In this document: positions 22,756-33,929 of the stretch, piece after piece
How positions within the stretch are numbered: position 1 is the stretch's first letter
How the letters are laid out: each line of letters starts with the position of its first letter
Origin: Mytilinidion resinicola
Lineage: Eukaryota > Ascomycota > Dothideomycetes > Mytilinidiales > Mytilinidiaceae
Assembly (NCBI RefSeq): GCF_010093595.1
Contig: NW_022985448.1
Location: 189,077 to 253,076, forward strand
DNA: 64,000 nucleotides
Direction of reading: 5' to 3'
Program-made: the position numbers and the translations under genes
The notes under the pieces: model-generated
Database searches by the model: none
Told to the model about the DNA's origin: nothing
The model's input: the letters and a program-made list of their open reading frames with translations, nothing else

Positions 22756-23885
22756 GCCACTAGACGTAGAGTCTGTACGCGTTCGACCTATCTCTGGTAA
22801 TGGCGAGTCTAATGACTGAGGATTCCCAAACGACCGGGGTGTGAAGGTATACGAGGCACGTGAAGGTTGATAAATTCAAGTGAATTGATTATATAAGCAT
22901 ATATAGGGGCAGCGGACGTTTATATACCTTGTGCGTTCTTTACTAGAACGTAGTCTTTGTTATAATAAAGAGTTAACGTCTCTTTATTAGGATAAAGCCT
23001 CTTTGTATAATAAAGAGCTTTTAATAGAACAAGGAGTTCTTTGTTAGAACAAAAGAACAAAGGAAATATATAGAATCTTTCTATTTACGTACATAGACAA
23101 AAACATAAATAGATAGACAATAGAACAAAGAAATATATCGCTTATTCTTGTTCCAATACGGGGAACGGAAGCAACTTGAAACTCTTTGTCAGGCATTGAA
23201 TAGAATTAGTGTAGAACGATCGTCCTGTGTTTTCATGACGCAAGGCTTGATGGACTGTGGAGATTGAACGGGGAGTATGATGACGGTGACGAAGACGACG
23301 AGTGAAGGGTTTCATTCCGTAGTAGAGTTAAGTTCAATACTTATATGTTCCATAATCGACGCATTGTGTACCGACAATGTCTCGTTTGAGTAGGGTAGGT
23401 TACCCCAAAGCATGTTCGGAAACAAAGAAGCCAGGGAGAACAGGAACAAAGCCATGGTCTAGAAGCGAGACGATTCTGAAGCAGCTCGAGAGCAACAACG
23501 CGTGCTCCTTTCTCCCGCCATCGGTAGGTGCCCTCGCGACCTAACATGTTGCTCGGCAGGATGGACTTCTATCTTGATCAAGTTTCAAAATATGTGTTGA
23601 GACGTTCAAGCAGTGGTAGACAAGTTGCACAGATACAGTACTAAGAAATAAGTTTGGGCACTGGCTGGGGTGCCCCGATAGGTGTTTGAACCTCCAAATA
23701 CGATGTAGAGGTCAACACAGTTGAAATTAGACTACCCTATGACTGATTAAAGACATGCTGGCTGGGGCACTCCTCACAGTGGTGTTTTAGAGAACAAGAG
23801 TGAAGCCGGAGCAGTGGTATATCCGTGTGCTCAAACATATGACCTAATACTGTAATGGCGATGTAGTGCAAGTACTAGTTAATCT
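22756..23885. other. Intergenic, with repeat remnants
   Basis: 22,870-23,160 is AT-rich with short repeated motifs (ttctttgttagaacaaaag). It includes the second copy of the 97-bp repeat (23,058-23,155). 23,160-23,885 looks like ordinary non-coding DNA; ORFs there are short and show no domain. Confidence 0.5.
23058..23155 (-). repeat. About 97-bp dispersed repeat, copy 2 (inverted)
   Basis: Reverse complement of 20,530-20,626 with scattered differences, mainly T or A in copy 1 against C or G here. Confidence 0.65.
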
Positions 23886-25221
23886 TCATCGATCGTCTGC
23901 ATGATCAGATGATATTTGGGTCTTGAGAAACTTGACAACTGCTTCCTTGCCTTCGGATTTCAAGGTTGCTTCAGTGTGAAGAGCACCCTGAATATCATGC
24001 CGTGTAAGTTTGAAATTTAGTTGCTGACACAGACGTTGGAGATCGTCTGCCTGGTCAGAAGGGACAATCTCGTCTCGAGCAGCCGTAATCAGCAATATTG
24101 GAATAGATCCACCAACAGAAATGGTAGCCATGGTTCGCAGTGCCTCTTCATTGTCCCACCAGTTCCATAGGAAAGGTGAGAGGTAGCGGTATGGCAGCCA
24201 CTTCTGAGGGTACAGACTCGTTAGCATACGTTTGATGCTAACAAAGGGTGTCTCCAATATGATGCCGCTAAGCTGAAGGTTCCTTGACTCATTAGCATGA
24301 AGCAAACGAGAAGCAGCTCCAGCTGCAACTGACGCCCCAATGCTCTGACCCCAGAGGACCAATTTCGGGCGACTTCCTGTGAGATGATTCTTGAAATGGG
24401 TTTGCGCCCAGGCTATGGCCGCGTCAGCATCCATCTCAATCCCTCTTTGGGACGCTCTGCCCTGAGAAGTCCAGAAGCCCCTATATGACACAGCGACAAG
24501 CGTGTACGCATTGCCTGAGTTGAGAGAGCTTAGCACTTTGGAGAGAGTCGGCAATCGAGGCGGGATGGAAGACGCATTCCTGTGTGCCGTAAGCGGACTG
24601 ACTTCTTTGGTTTGATTTCCTGCATTTGACCCACCCTTGGAAGTAGAGTACTACGACATGGCTGGTGCTCTGTCTAGGAGAAGCACTAGTAGTTTCGTCG
24701 CGCAGCCGGCCTATACATAGGGAAATCCGAGTCCCGTCCAGCGAGGTGATCCGTTGTTCCTCCCAATGGACCGAACCACACATGCGGGCATAGTCTGCGA
24801 TCTTTTCCCGTCGGGAATAGGGTGGTGCGGACGGCATATAGATGATTTTGTTCTGAAACAGGATCATCATGCAGCATTTGTAGAACCACAACGTCAAAGC
24901 AAGGCCGACAAAGACCACCGGAGGCGTGATGACTGGTACTATGGCAATACTGGAGAAGTGCCGTTTGTATGCCTCAATTGCAGGAATGCATGGCCATACG
25001 ACGCGTCGGCGTAAACGGTGATAGCTAAGAGGCAGCAAGCTAGAGGGCTCGAGGTATCTCGGTCCACATTCTCGAACGCTATGTGAGATTCGGCGCAGAC
25101 GTACACACGAGAGAATAGAAGTGGAAGCTTTGGAGAGCATACTCAAGGCGCCGACGCTGGCTCTGCATTGTTCAAATTCTGGTGTTGAAGCGTGACGCGG
25201 AGAAAGAAAACGCGACGCCAA
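23886..25221 (-). CDS. Bem46-type alpha/beta hydrolase, membrane-anchored
   Basis: Two exons, 25,221-24,635 and 24,579-23,886, separated by a 55-bp GT-AG intron, give 426 aa. The splice restores the family motif as LYFQGNASSIPPRLP; the usual form is FHGNAGN. A hydrophobic segment at about 90-115 (VVFVGLALTLWFYKCCMMI) should be a signal anchor, so the hydrolase domain would face away from the cytosol or sit on ER/plasma membrane. The nucleophile elbow is GQSIGAS, the acid is the Asp of TAARDEIVP, and the His lies in GALHTEA. This completes a Ser-Asp-His triad. Bem46/ABHD13-like proteins are conserved in fungi and linked to polarity and germination; the natural substrate is not known. It is divergent from the histidine gene, with 137 bp between start codons. 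The start at 25,221 is the first Met and an internal Met is possible. Confidence 0.85.
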
Positions 25222-25358
25222 ATATTCTAAATGATGACTCTCCGAAAGCGGCGTGCCCCACCACCGAACTCTCTATCACCAGTTTTTTCTTTCTCTGCGT
25301 CCTCTCCTCGAATTTAACCCTCCGTACGACAATTCCTGCATAGCAGGCTCACGACAGC
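25222..25358. promoter_or_regulatory. Shared divergent promoter, hydrolase and histidine gene
   Basis: Only 137 bp separate the two start codons. A TGACTC at 25,235-25,240 matches six of seven bases of the Gcn4/CPC1 amino-acid-control site (TGACTCA). That would suit the histidine gene, but a single partial site is weak evidence. The histidine start codon lies in a good context (cagcATGg). Confidence 0.45.
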
Positions 25359-28107
25359 ATGGCGTCTGCATTTCTTACCTCGATCGATCTTGCGAGCTAC
25401 GCCAATCCCTCCGGCGGCCCCGACCTCAACGCACTCGGTCTCGTCGGCCACGTCTTCACCAAAGTCGACCCAGCTGCCATTGATGATGCCTTTTTCTACC
25501 TGCAGCGCACGATTGGCTACATCTCGACGTACTTCGATGTTACGTCGCTGGCCTCAATCGACGAGATTGTGTCGCTCCTTGACTCTGGCGCTGCGAAAGT
25601 CTTCGTGACGCGCCCGCAATTGGATCACCTTGTTTCTGCCAATATTTCCCAGGAGAGGCTAGTGCTTGCTATGCCAGGAAACACAAGAGACGAAGTCATA
25701 AACGCCATTTCTGGGACCGCGGTGGATGTCTACTCCCACCAGGTGTACGACCTCGAGCTGGTTGAGGCATGGCTCAAGGAATACGGCACAGACCGACCTG
25801 AAGTCTACGTCTCGTTCCTCGAGCCCAGCACTGACAGCGCACAGCGCGTATCTTGCCTTTCTGCTATCCCGATCCTTCCCGTAGATCTTCTCACTGTGGA
25901 CCCCAAGTCTCAACCACAACTGATCAGCGTTGCCAAACTGTTGCTCGCAAATGCTACGAGCGACAGACCCGATGGACTCTTCACAACCATTGTTGCAGAT
26001 GAGCGAGGTGTGGCATTAGGCCTTGTATACAGCAATGAGGAAAGCGTCTCGGAGAGTCTAAGGACTGGGCGTGGTGTATACCAAAGTCGGAAGCGAGGCC
26101 TGTGGTACAAAGGTGAAAGCAGTGGTGACATTCAGGAGCTGGTAAGCATCAGCCTGGATTGCGATCACGACTGTTTGCGATTCATCGTAAAGCAAAAGGG
26201 CAGAGGTATGGCCTAAAACCTTGCATGTCGTCAAACAGAAAGATAACCACCTACAGGGTTTTGCCATTTGGCTACTGCGACATGTTTTGGACAGTATCGC
26301 GGTGTTTCCCGTCTACAACAGACCCTCCAGGAGCGCAAGGAGTCCACACCGGAAGGCTCGTACACAGCTCGGCTGTTCAATGATTCAAAACTGTTGAATG
26401 CCAAAATAATAGAGGAAGCAAATGAGTTGTGCGAGGCTAACACGAAATCTGAGACAGCTTTCGAAGCCGCAGACCTAATATACTTTGCCTTGACGAAGTG
26501 CGTAGCTGCTGGCGTAACCCTCGAAGATGTTGAAAGAAATCTTGACGCAAAGAGCGTCAAGGTAAAGAGAAGAAGAGGGGATGCCAAACCACAATACACA
26601 GCCCAGGCAGTGGGAGCTGGTGGTCAAAGCAACGGCAATACGACAGAGGAGGTCATCAAGGAAGCAGCCTCTGTTTCGAAGAGTCAAGCGGATCCAGCCG
26701 GGCTTCAAGGAGGCAGAATCCAGATGAAGCGATATATCACGTCTGAGGAGTCACCTCAGACAATCGAGGCTGTACTACAGCGGCCTTCACAAAGATCTGG
26801 CGAGCAGGTCATGGGAATCGTTCGCCCAATCATCGACGCAGTCAAGTCTCGAGGGGATGCTGCGTTACTGGAGTACACCAAAAAGTTCGACAAGGCAACT
26901 TCGCTCAGCTCACCAGTGCTATCCGCTCCGTTTCATCCGTCGCTGATGCAGCTGCCCCCTGAGACAATACAAGCTATCGACATTTCGTTCGAGAATATCC
27001 GAAAGTTTCACGCCGCCCAAAAGGAAGACAGACCACTTTCTGTTGAAACTATGCCTGGGGTCGTCTGCTCTCGGTTTGCCCGTGCAATTGAGCGAGTGGG
27101 ACTCTACGTGCCCGGTGGCACTGCAGTTCTGCCATCATCAGCGATGATGTTGGGAGTGCCTGCCATGGTGGCAGGCTGTAAGAAAATTGTGATTGCATCG
27201 CCACCGAGACCCGATGGATCTATCACACCTGAGATTGTTTACATTGCCCACAAGGTTGGAGCTGAAAGCATTCTATTAGCTGGAGGTGCTCAAGCGGTTG
27301 CGGCACTCGCTTATGGAACGGAGAGTGTGTCTAAAGTTGACAAAATATTGGGGCCAGGCAACCAGTTCGTCACCGCCGCAAAGATGTTTGTATCGAACGA
27401 TACTAGCGCCGGGGTGAGTATAGACATGCCTGCTGGTCCCAGTGAGGTACTGGTCATTGCGGACGCTTCAGCGAATCCTGCTTTTGTTGCGTCGGATCTT
27501 CTCAGTCAAGCAGAGCACGGCGTTGATTCTCAGGTCATACTGATTGCGGTAGACCTTACCCAATCTCAACTTACAGCAATTGAAGACGAATTGCACGCAC
27601 AGGCCAATGCTCTCCCGCGAGTGGATATTGTCAGAGGAGCGATCGAACACTCAGTGACACTCGTCGCAAAAGATATCGTCGAAGCGATGAGGCTTAGCAA
27701 CCTCTATGCCCCCGAGCATCTGATCTTACAGGTGCAGAACGCTGAGGGTGTTGTTGCCTTGGTTGAGAACGCTGGTAGTGTGTTCATTGGAGAGTGGACA
27801 CCAGAGAGCGTGGGCGATTACTCTGCAGGCGTCAACCATTCGCTACGTAAGTGAGACGTCCAAGTTCAATGCACTGGCACCATCAATTTTGTGCCTATGC
27901 TAATCTGAAGCTGCAGCGACCTATGGCTATGCCAAACAATACTCAGGAGTAAATCTTGGCTCATATATCAAGCATATCACTAGTTCCCAGTTAACACTAG
28001 AGGGACTGCGCAACGTCGGAGGTGCAGTAATGCAGCTGGCGAAGGTTGAAGAACTAGAGGCACATCGTAGGGCTGTTGGTATTCGACTAGGAGAGTTGTA
28101 TTACTAG
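25359..28107 (+). CDS. HIS4: Trifunctional histidine biosynthesis enzyme (PRA-CH / PRA-PH / histidinol dehydrogenase)
   Basis: Three exons, 25,359-26,205, 26,257-27,846 and 27,917-28,107, with introns of 51 and 70 bp, give 875 aa, normal for yeast His4 / Neurospora his-3. Residues 1 to about 190 are the fungal N-terminal region. Phosphoribosyl-AMP cyclohydrolase follows, with SLDCDHDC and, across intron 1, GRGFCHLATATCFG. Phosphoribosyl-ATP pyrophosphohydrolase is marked by RLFNDSKLL, KIIEEANEL and FEAADLIYF. Histidinol dehydrogenase shows GPGNQFVTAAKM, DMPAGPSEVLV, QAEHG and APEHLILQ. Intron 2 splits the C-terminal NHSLPTYGYAKQYSG. The protein carries out steps 2, 3, 9 and 10 of histidine synthesis, in the cytosol. 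All key motifs are intact and the gene shows no RIP, so it should be functional. The symbol follows yeast; Neurospora uses his-3. Confidence 0.95.
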
Positions 28108-28421
28108 ATAAGGTTGCAGACCCACCTTAAATGCAAGATTTACCCCTGTATAACTAGGCATAGTACGCTGATAGTGAGAATTCTACGCTATAAGCCATTA
28201 ATCTAGAGTTGTTCAGGCGTTCGTCATGTTGGTTGCAAAAGCGAGCCGGAAACAATCTAAAATTGGCTTTTAGATAGTTAGAAGAGACTTGAACACAATT
28301 TTATAACGTACTCCACAAGCGAGCGGTCCAGCCCAATCAATATACACCAAAAAATAAATATTTCATAGCAAAATATCTCAACAACTGCTAGATAACAAGA
28401 ATTTATAAAAATTTAAATATA

Positions 28422-29367
28422 GGGCACGAGTACCTGTACACCCCCCTATAGTATCCGCACACCCCCTTTTTAGTACATGCACACCCCCCCCCCCCCTCCC
28501 GTCTGATCTTCTGATTGGCTAGAACGGCTCGGAGCTTCGTCCGGAGCTCTATTCTTACGTGCATCCGTGCCGTACGTGAGGCCGTACGTGAGGCTGCTGC
28601 AGCCTCTCCATTTTATCATGCATTCTTTCCGTTTCCTGCATACTATATACAGCCGTACGTAGGCTATACGTATAGCTATACGTAGGCTGCGCAGCCTCTC
28701 CATTTTAGTAGCTTTGTATACGTAGCCTGCAGTGCACCGCCGCTGGAGAGGTCATCGCGAATGATCTTCTTCACCTCCTCCGTGCGCTCAAGGCGGCGTA
28801 GGACTACGATAGCTGACGCTTTGAGCACAGGTTCGTGGCCGCAATGAGATGCCTCCACCGTCTGCCATATCTAGGTGCCCTCTGGCTGTCGGGTGAGAGT
28901 TCCGTGCATAGTACAACCGTTCTTCTTGGTTGCTGTATCACGTACACGATTCTGAGGTTCATAGTAGCCTGCGAAAGTACACTGATACCATATCTTTCGG
29001 GTCCGCTTGTACTTGTCGGGTTTGCTACGGTACTTCACCAGGCCGTAGCCCTGCGCTGAGGCGTGCGCTTGTATAGCAGTATGTGCTTCCTCTGCCGTAG
29101 CGTAGTAGTCTAGCCGTGGCGGCTGGAGGGCCATGGTGAGAGGTGGAGGGAGTGTATTGTAGAGGATGAGGATGAGGATGTGATTGTTTGTGGCCACGCC
29201 GCATTTGGAGAGAGCATTTGGTATTGGTGAGCGGGTTAAGCGAGCGAATCGGAGGCTCCGGAGCAACCCTCCGAGCCAATCAGACGATTAGACGGGTTGG
29301 GGGGGTGTGCAGGTACCAAAAAGGGGGTGTGTGGATATTATAGGGGGGTGTACAGGTACTCGTGCCC
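28422..29367 (-). mobile_element. MULE-derived non-autonomous element, 8-bp target duplication TAAATATA
   Basis: The terminal inverted repeats are about 120 bp long and start GGGCACGAGTACCTGTACAC on both sides. TAAATATA flanks both ends exactly (28,414-28,421 and 29,368-29,375). The uninterrupted target with a single TAAATATA is visible in the paralogous MITE at 54,517-54,524. The interior holds an N-terminal piece of a MULE transposase on the minus strand. An 8-bp duplication and long TIRs fit Mutator-like elements; hAT elements also make 8 bp, but the transposase fragment decides for MULE. Confidence 0.85.
28676..29134 (-). pseudogene. MULE transposase N-terminal fragment (FAR1/WRKY-GCM1-like zinc finger)
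   Basis: From an ATG at 29,134 the frame reads MALQPPRLDYYATAEEAHTA and on through IWYQCTFAGYYEP and KKNGC, then a TAG at 28,871-28,873. It continues in the same frame as VEASHCGHEPVLKAS and RRLERTEEVKKIIRDD to 28,676. Fungal Mutator-like transposases begin with just such a segment. It ends long before the catalytic DDE domain, so the element relies on a helper. The sequence is not RIP-mutated. Confidence 0.7.
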
Positions 29368-29563
29368 TAAATATAAGCTATTTAATATATAATCTATAAT
29401 ATATTAGGATTTAAAGCTATTTATTTAGTAATTACTAAAATATTAGAAAGTAGGGGCTAAAACTAAGTAAAACTAAGTACTAAAGCTTTATAACTACTAA
29501 ATAAATAGCTTTAAAATCTTAATATAGTATATATTAATATAAATATAATATATTATTCTTATA

Positions 29564-31404
29564 ACGTATTCTATAAGCAAGCCGTCCACCTAAGCAAGCC
29601 GTTTACTTTATTATAAAAACCTGCCTTAAACGTTAATTGCTCTATAACGCTAATAGATATTAACTATATATAACTTATAGCCTAATCTGCAGCAACCTCT
29701 GCATCGTTTTTATATATACGAATATTATACCCTAACTCGCCGCAGCGCCTACAGCGCCGCACGATTCTATTAAAGCCTGCTCTACCTTACTACTTTTTAC
29801 TTTAAGCGTCCTTTTTAAGCCGTTAAGCAGCTATTTAAGAGCCTGCTTTTATTATTAGAGTTCCTTTCCTTTAAATACGCTTTTTTTTACGCGCCTTGCG
29901 CTTTATAGCGGCTTTATTTACCTTTTAAAGGCTAGTAATAGTATTACGCAGCAGCGCAGCTTAATATATTATACTTTTAGCACCTCTAGAAAGGCTATTA
30001 AGCGAGTTAAAAATAGCTATAGGTAAGCTATTTTAATATATTTAAATGCGCTTATAAATTAAAGCTAATTAAGAGCCTAGCTTAAAAGTATTACTTAGTA
30101 TTTTTAATTCCTATAAAGCTTCTACAGCGGCAGGCAGAAGTAATAGTATATAGAGCCTAATATTAAGCTTTAATAGTACTACTTCTAAATTAAGTAGTAT
30201 AAGGCCTATACCTTAAAAGCCTATATAAATATTGCTTTTTATAATTAAACTATAGAAAACTACTTTAAATACTAGTAGGAACTTTAGCTTAGTAATATAG
30301 TTAATATAGTAGTATACTAAGTTCTTAATTTAGCGCCTATACGCCTTTTTTATTAGCGCAAAGCAGCTAATATTAAGCGGCTATAGCAGGTGCAATAAAT
30401 ACGCTAGTATATAGAAAGTAATAATATTATTCTCCTTATAAATCTATTAGAATTTAAGTAAGATATAGCTTTTATAGCTATTAATAATTAGTAGCCGGTG
30501 TATACCTATTATATAATCTTTTATATACGTATTAAAATAGTATAGCTAGGTAATACTAAGCTTATTTATTATCTAGCTATTATTACTTACTACTATAACC
30601 TAATTTAGTAGTATATTATTACCTTTATACTATATAAAAAAGTGGTATATACCTATAAAGATAATAAATAGTAGAATAGCCTATTTATAGGTATTAATAC
30701 CTTAGATTATTATTATCTATTCGCGATTGCCTAGCTATATAGATTTTAGATAATTATAGCGCTTAAAGCCTGTTATAACTACACCTGTTAAAATAACACC
30801 TATTTAAAAGCTGGCTTTATTAAAGTTATATATATTTTTATTTAGAATGCTATACTTTGCTTTTATATTGCGTATAAGCTTAAACTAATTACTAATAGCT
30901 TTTAGATCCTTATATAGAGCTTTTTAATAGTTATACTTTTAATTAAATTATGTTTTAAGCTTAGGTGTTTGCTTAACAAAGTTCTCTGGCCAGTTCTTAC
31001 CAACTTGGCCGGCGGCGCGCTTAGCAAGCAATTTATTGGCCATCTCTCGTACAGCATACAAGCTAGGCGGAAATCCTCGCAAATCCAGGTCGAGTATATG
31101 TTGAGTGATAACTGATTCCTCTAGCTTTGAAAGCTTCTTCGAATTAGGCTCAGAATCGCGTCGTGGGGTTGTTCCAGCGCGTCGATCTCGAAGTGTGCTT
31201 CTGGGGACGTCATATGTTGTAATAGCGCGCCGTTCGCTTGTAAATTGCTGCCGATTGATTGCTGCGATAGCCATGCATATTCGACCTTCATTTTGTATTG
31301 ATTGCACGTTGTGTTGTCGACGCATAGTGGTTGGAAGTTGACGCGTCGTGTTTTCGTGATGAAGTGGACGGCTCGCTTGGGTGGACGGCTCGCTTGTGGA
31401 ATAC

Positions 31405-31406
<2 letters not shown>
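29564..31406 (-). mobile_element. Fot1/pogo-type DNA transposon, 1,843 bp, TA target duplication
   Basis: The TIRs of about 45 bp are inverted and start ACGTATTCCACAAGCGAGCC in the clean right copy; the left copy is the RIP version. TA flanks both ends (29,562-29,563; 31,407-31,408). Each TIR contains two copies of a gcgagccgtccac unit. Length and TIR size match the Fot1 family. The left 1.38 kb is RIP-mutated, while 30,948-31,406 is clean. Confidence 0.85.
29690..31325 (-). pseudogene. Fot1/pogo DDE transposase, inactivated
   Basis: The clean N-terminal part (31,325-30,948; 125 codons) is a CENP-B-like DNA-binding region: YDVPRSTLRDRRAG and, later, LRGFPPSLYAVREMANKLL and VGKNWPENFVKQ. The same frame continues with many stops into the DDE_1 domain. 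The three catalytic Asp sites read as Asn: YNFNKASF, IINSYKSY and LNISCF, against the usual NFDE, DGHxSH and LDVGCF. Each is a G-to-A change after T, as RIP makes. The gene is dead. Confidence 0.8.

Positions 31407-31500
<94 letters not shown>
31407..31500 (+). repeat. (TTA)n microsatellite at the gap edge
   Basis: A pure TTA repeat of at least 31 units runs into the assembly gap. Its true length is unknown. Long ORFs of one repeated residue across it are artefacts. Confidence 0.95.
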
Positions 31501-32045
31501 NNNNNNNNNNNNNNNNNNNNNNNNNNNNNNNNNNNNNNNNNNNNNNNNNNNNNNNNNNNNNNNNNNNNNNNNNNNNNNNNNNNNNNNNNNNNNNNNNNNN
31601 NNNNNNNNNNNNNNNNNNNNNNNNNNNNNNNNNNNNNNNNNNNNNNNNNNNNNNNNNNNNNNNNNNNNNNNNNNNNNNNNNNNNNNNNNNNNNNNNNNNN
31701 NNNNNNNNNNNNNNNNNNNNNNNNNNNNNNNNNNNNNNNNNNNNNNNNNNNNNNNNNNNNNNNNNNNNNNNNNNNNNNNNNNNNNNNNNNNNNNNNNNNN
31801 NNNNNNNNNNNNNNNNNNNNNNNNNNNNNNNNNNNNNNNNNNNNNNNNNNNNNNNNNNNNNNNNNNNNNNNNNNNNNNNNNNNNNNNNNNNNNNNNNNNN
31901 NNNNNNNNNNNNNNNNNNNNNNNNNNNNNNNNNNNNNNNNNNNNNNNNNNNNNNNNNNNNNNNNNNNNNNNNNNNNNNNNNNNNNNNNNNNNNNNNNNNN
32001 NNNNNNNNNNNNNNNNNNNNNNNNNNNNNNNNNNNNNNNNNNNNN
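31501..32045. other. Assembly gap (545 N)
   Basis: Unknown sequence. It should contain the 3' end of LINE copy C and perhaps the missing right part of the MITE begun at 28,305. Confidence 0.99.
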
Positions 32046-33019
32046 TATTAAGCCCTATATATTCCGTTTATAAAAGCGTAATAATTAAGCTTTCTACTTT
32101 TATAAGCTTATAGTATTTAGTTGCCTAATTTTTATTCTATTTTATATTAAGAGCTAGTATAGAAAGGCCCTTTTATTTTTTTCTATAGGCCTTCTATTTA
32201 TTCCTCTACCTTTTTTTATATACTTCCTATATTACTTCTTATTTTAAGAGCTTATATAAGTTATTTAACTGCTCTTTATACTTTAGGGCTAGTGCTATAG
32301 CCTTAACTATAAGCCTCTTTAGTATATTACACCGGCTTAGCTTATATTTAGGCGTTTTCCTAGGCTTATAGTATCTTTTAATAGTGTTTTTAATAGTGCA
32401 GTATATAGTTTTAATATACTTTTTAGCCTAGCCTGCATACGTGCAGTCTATATACGCTACTATAAGTTCCTCTAGCTTAAGCCTTAGAAGGAGGTAAAAG
32501 GTTTTATATTTAAGCGTTTTAATATCTATTATTTTATACGCCCCTATAATAGTATAAAAAAAGTAGTTCTAGGCTATTTTAAGTTATTTAATTTTTACTT
32601 TACTAATTTATTTCTTTATACCTAGCGTTAGAAACTAGGTAGTATACCTATATATAAGAACCGGCCTAATAACTACTAAGTATATATACTATGCTTTTTA
32701 GAAGCTTACGCTTTATATTAATACTATTAGCCGTATAAAGGCTTCTATTTATACTATAGCCTTTTCCTTTATAATACGTATATATAGGCCCTATTTAAGT
32801 TTAAAGTTTACCTAAACTTTAAGTATATAGAGCTCTATAATTAGGCCCTTTATAAAGCTTTAGATATTTACTATAGCCTTTATATTTACTATATTTAAAC
32901 AACGCCTTATAAAGTATATAAAGTAATACTTATCCAGGGTAAATACTATACTATACTTTTTCGCCTACTTTATATACTATATATACGCACTTTTAATTAC
33001 CCTGTAGTTTTCTTCTATA
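32046..33019 (-). mobile_element. LINE copy C, 3' part of ORF2, minus strand
   Basis: Parallel to copy B from about 13,168 to 14,110 and RIP-mutated. It stops at the gypsy-B LTR at 33,020 and resumes at 41,639. Confidence 0.75.
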
Positions 33020-33556
33020 TATTATAACCCGTAATATAAACTACTTAAGCGTAGCAGTACTTATAAAAATAAGTAAGTAGATAAAACTAATTATATAGAA
33101 CTAGGTTATAGGACTAAAAGGGTTATATATAGGGCGTATAGGGATTCTAGATTCCCCTATAGACTGCTAGTAGATAGAAACGATCTAAAAATAAGATATT
33201 ATAAAAATAGGGTTATATAATAGCTTAAGAAGCTTAAAATAATAAGCTAAATAAGCGCTTAAAAAGCTTAAGGCTATAAGCTAGGTAAACGCTTAAGGGG
33301 CTTAAGGCTAAGAGCTGTATAAGTAAATAAGTTTTTTAGAACAGAGCTTTATATATAAAAACGCTTCTTTATATAAATAGAAACCTTATATTTAATTTAA
33401 GACTTTAATACTACCTATTAGAAGTAACTACCCTATTTTATACTTAAAATTAATCTTACCTTACCTTTAAAAACTATTACACCCCGATAATAACTTAACC
33501 TATACCCTGCCTTAGTATATAATACTTAAAAGGTATAGAAAAAACAACCTATTATA
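33020..33556 (+). repeat. Gypsy-B LTR 1
   Basis: Begins tattataacccgtaat and ends acaacctattata, like the other LTR copies. In its middle are aagcttaaggctataagct-type repeats, the position where the solo LTR at 10,396 has its own 34-bp repeats. Confidence 0.85.
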
Positions 33557-33929
33557 CTTTAAACACCGCTATATTAAAGAAGTTATATATAAATAATTAA
33601 TTAAAATAGCCCTACTAAGCCCTACTAACCCTTTTAGGCAGTATAACTACTAAACTAACTTTAACTATACCCGAGGTAGTAATATATATATAGGTATTAC
33701 TTATATAGCTATAAGTACTAGGAGAAGCTAGTAATACTAAGAATAAAAAAATTGCGGCCCTATAGGGAAATCTCTAGACTATTTAAAAAAAGCTTACTAT
33801 TAGTAGAATAGTTAGCTATAAAGGCTATAAAATAAATAAACCCGAAAAGTTTACTAGTAATAAAGGAACTTTATAAGCGTTTATAACGCAGATAAAACTA
33901 TACCTGCATATAAACTAGAGCAACCTTAA
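33557..33929 (+). mobile_element. Gypsy-B 5' internal stub
   Basis: Parallel to 34,464-34,830, the start of the internal region of the longer copy. It breaks off where LTR 2 starts. Confidence 0.75.

Larger units (their letters stand above)
28305..29563. mobile_element. TA-flanked MITE, left part, split by a MULE insertion
   Basis: It starts at a TA with ACGTACTCCACAAGCGAGCG, the clean form of the TIR of the MITE at 54,399. The left arm (28,305-28,421) and the right arm (29,376-29,563) correspond to the first two thirds of that MITE. Between them lies a 946-bp MULE element. The right arm is RIP-mutated and the left arm is not. The right TIR is missing; a Fot1/pogo element begins at 29,564. 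Confidence 0.7.

Noticed and set aside
31302..32113. ORFs of 230-260 codons across the N gap
   Set aside because: They consist of a TTA microsatellite and N; meaningless.
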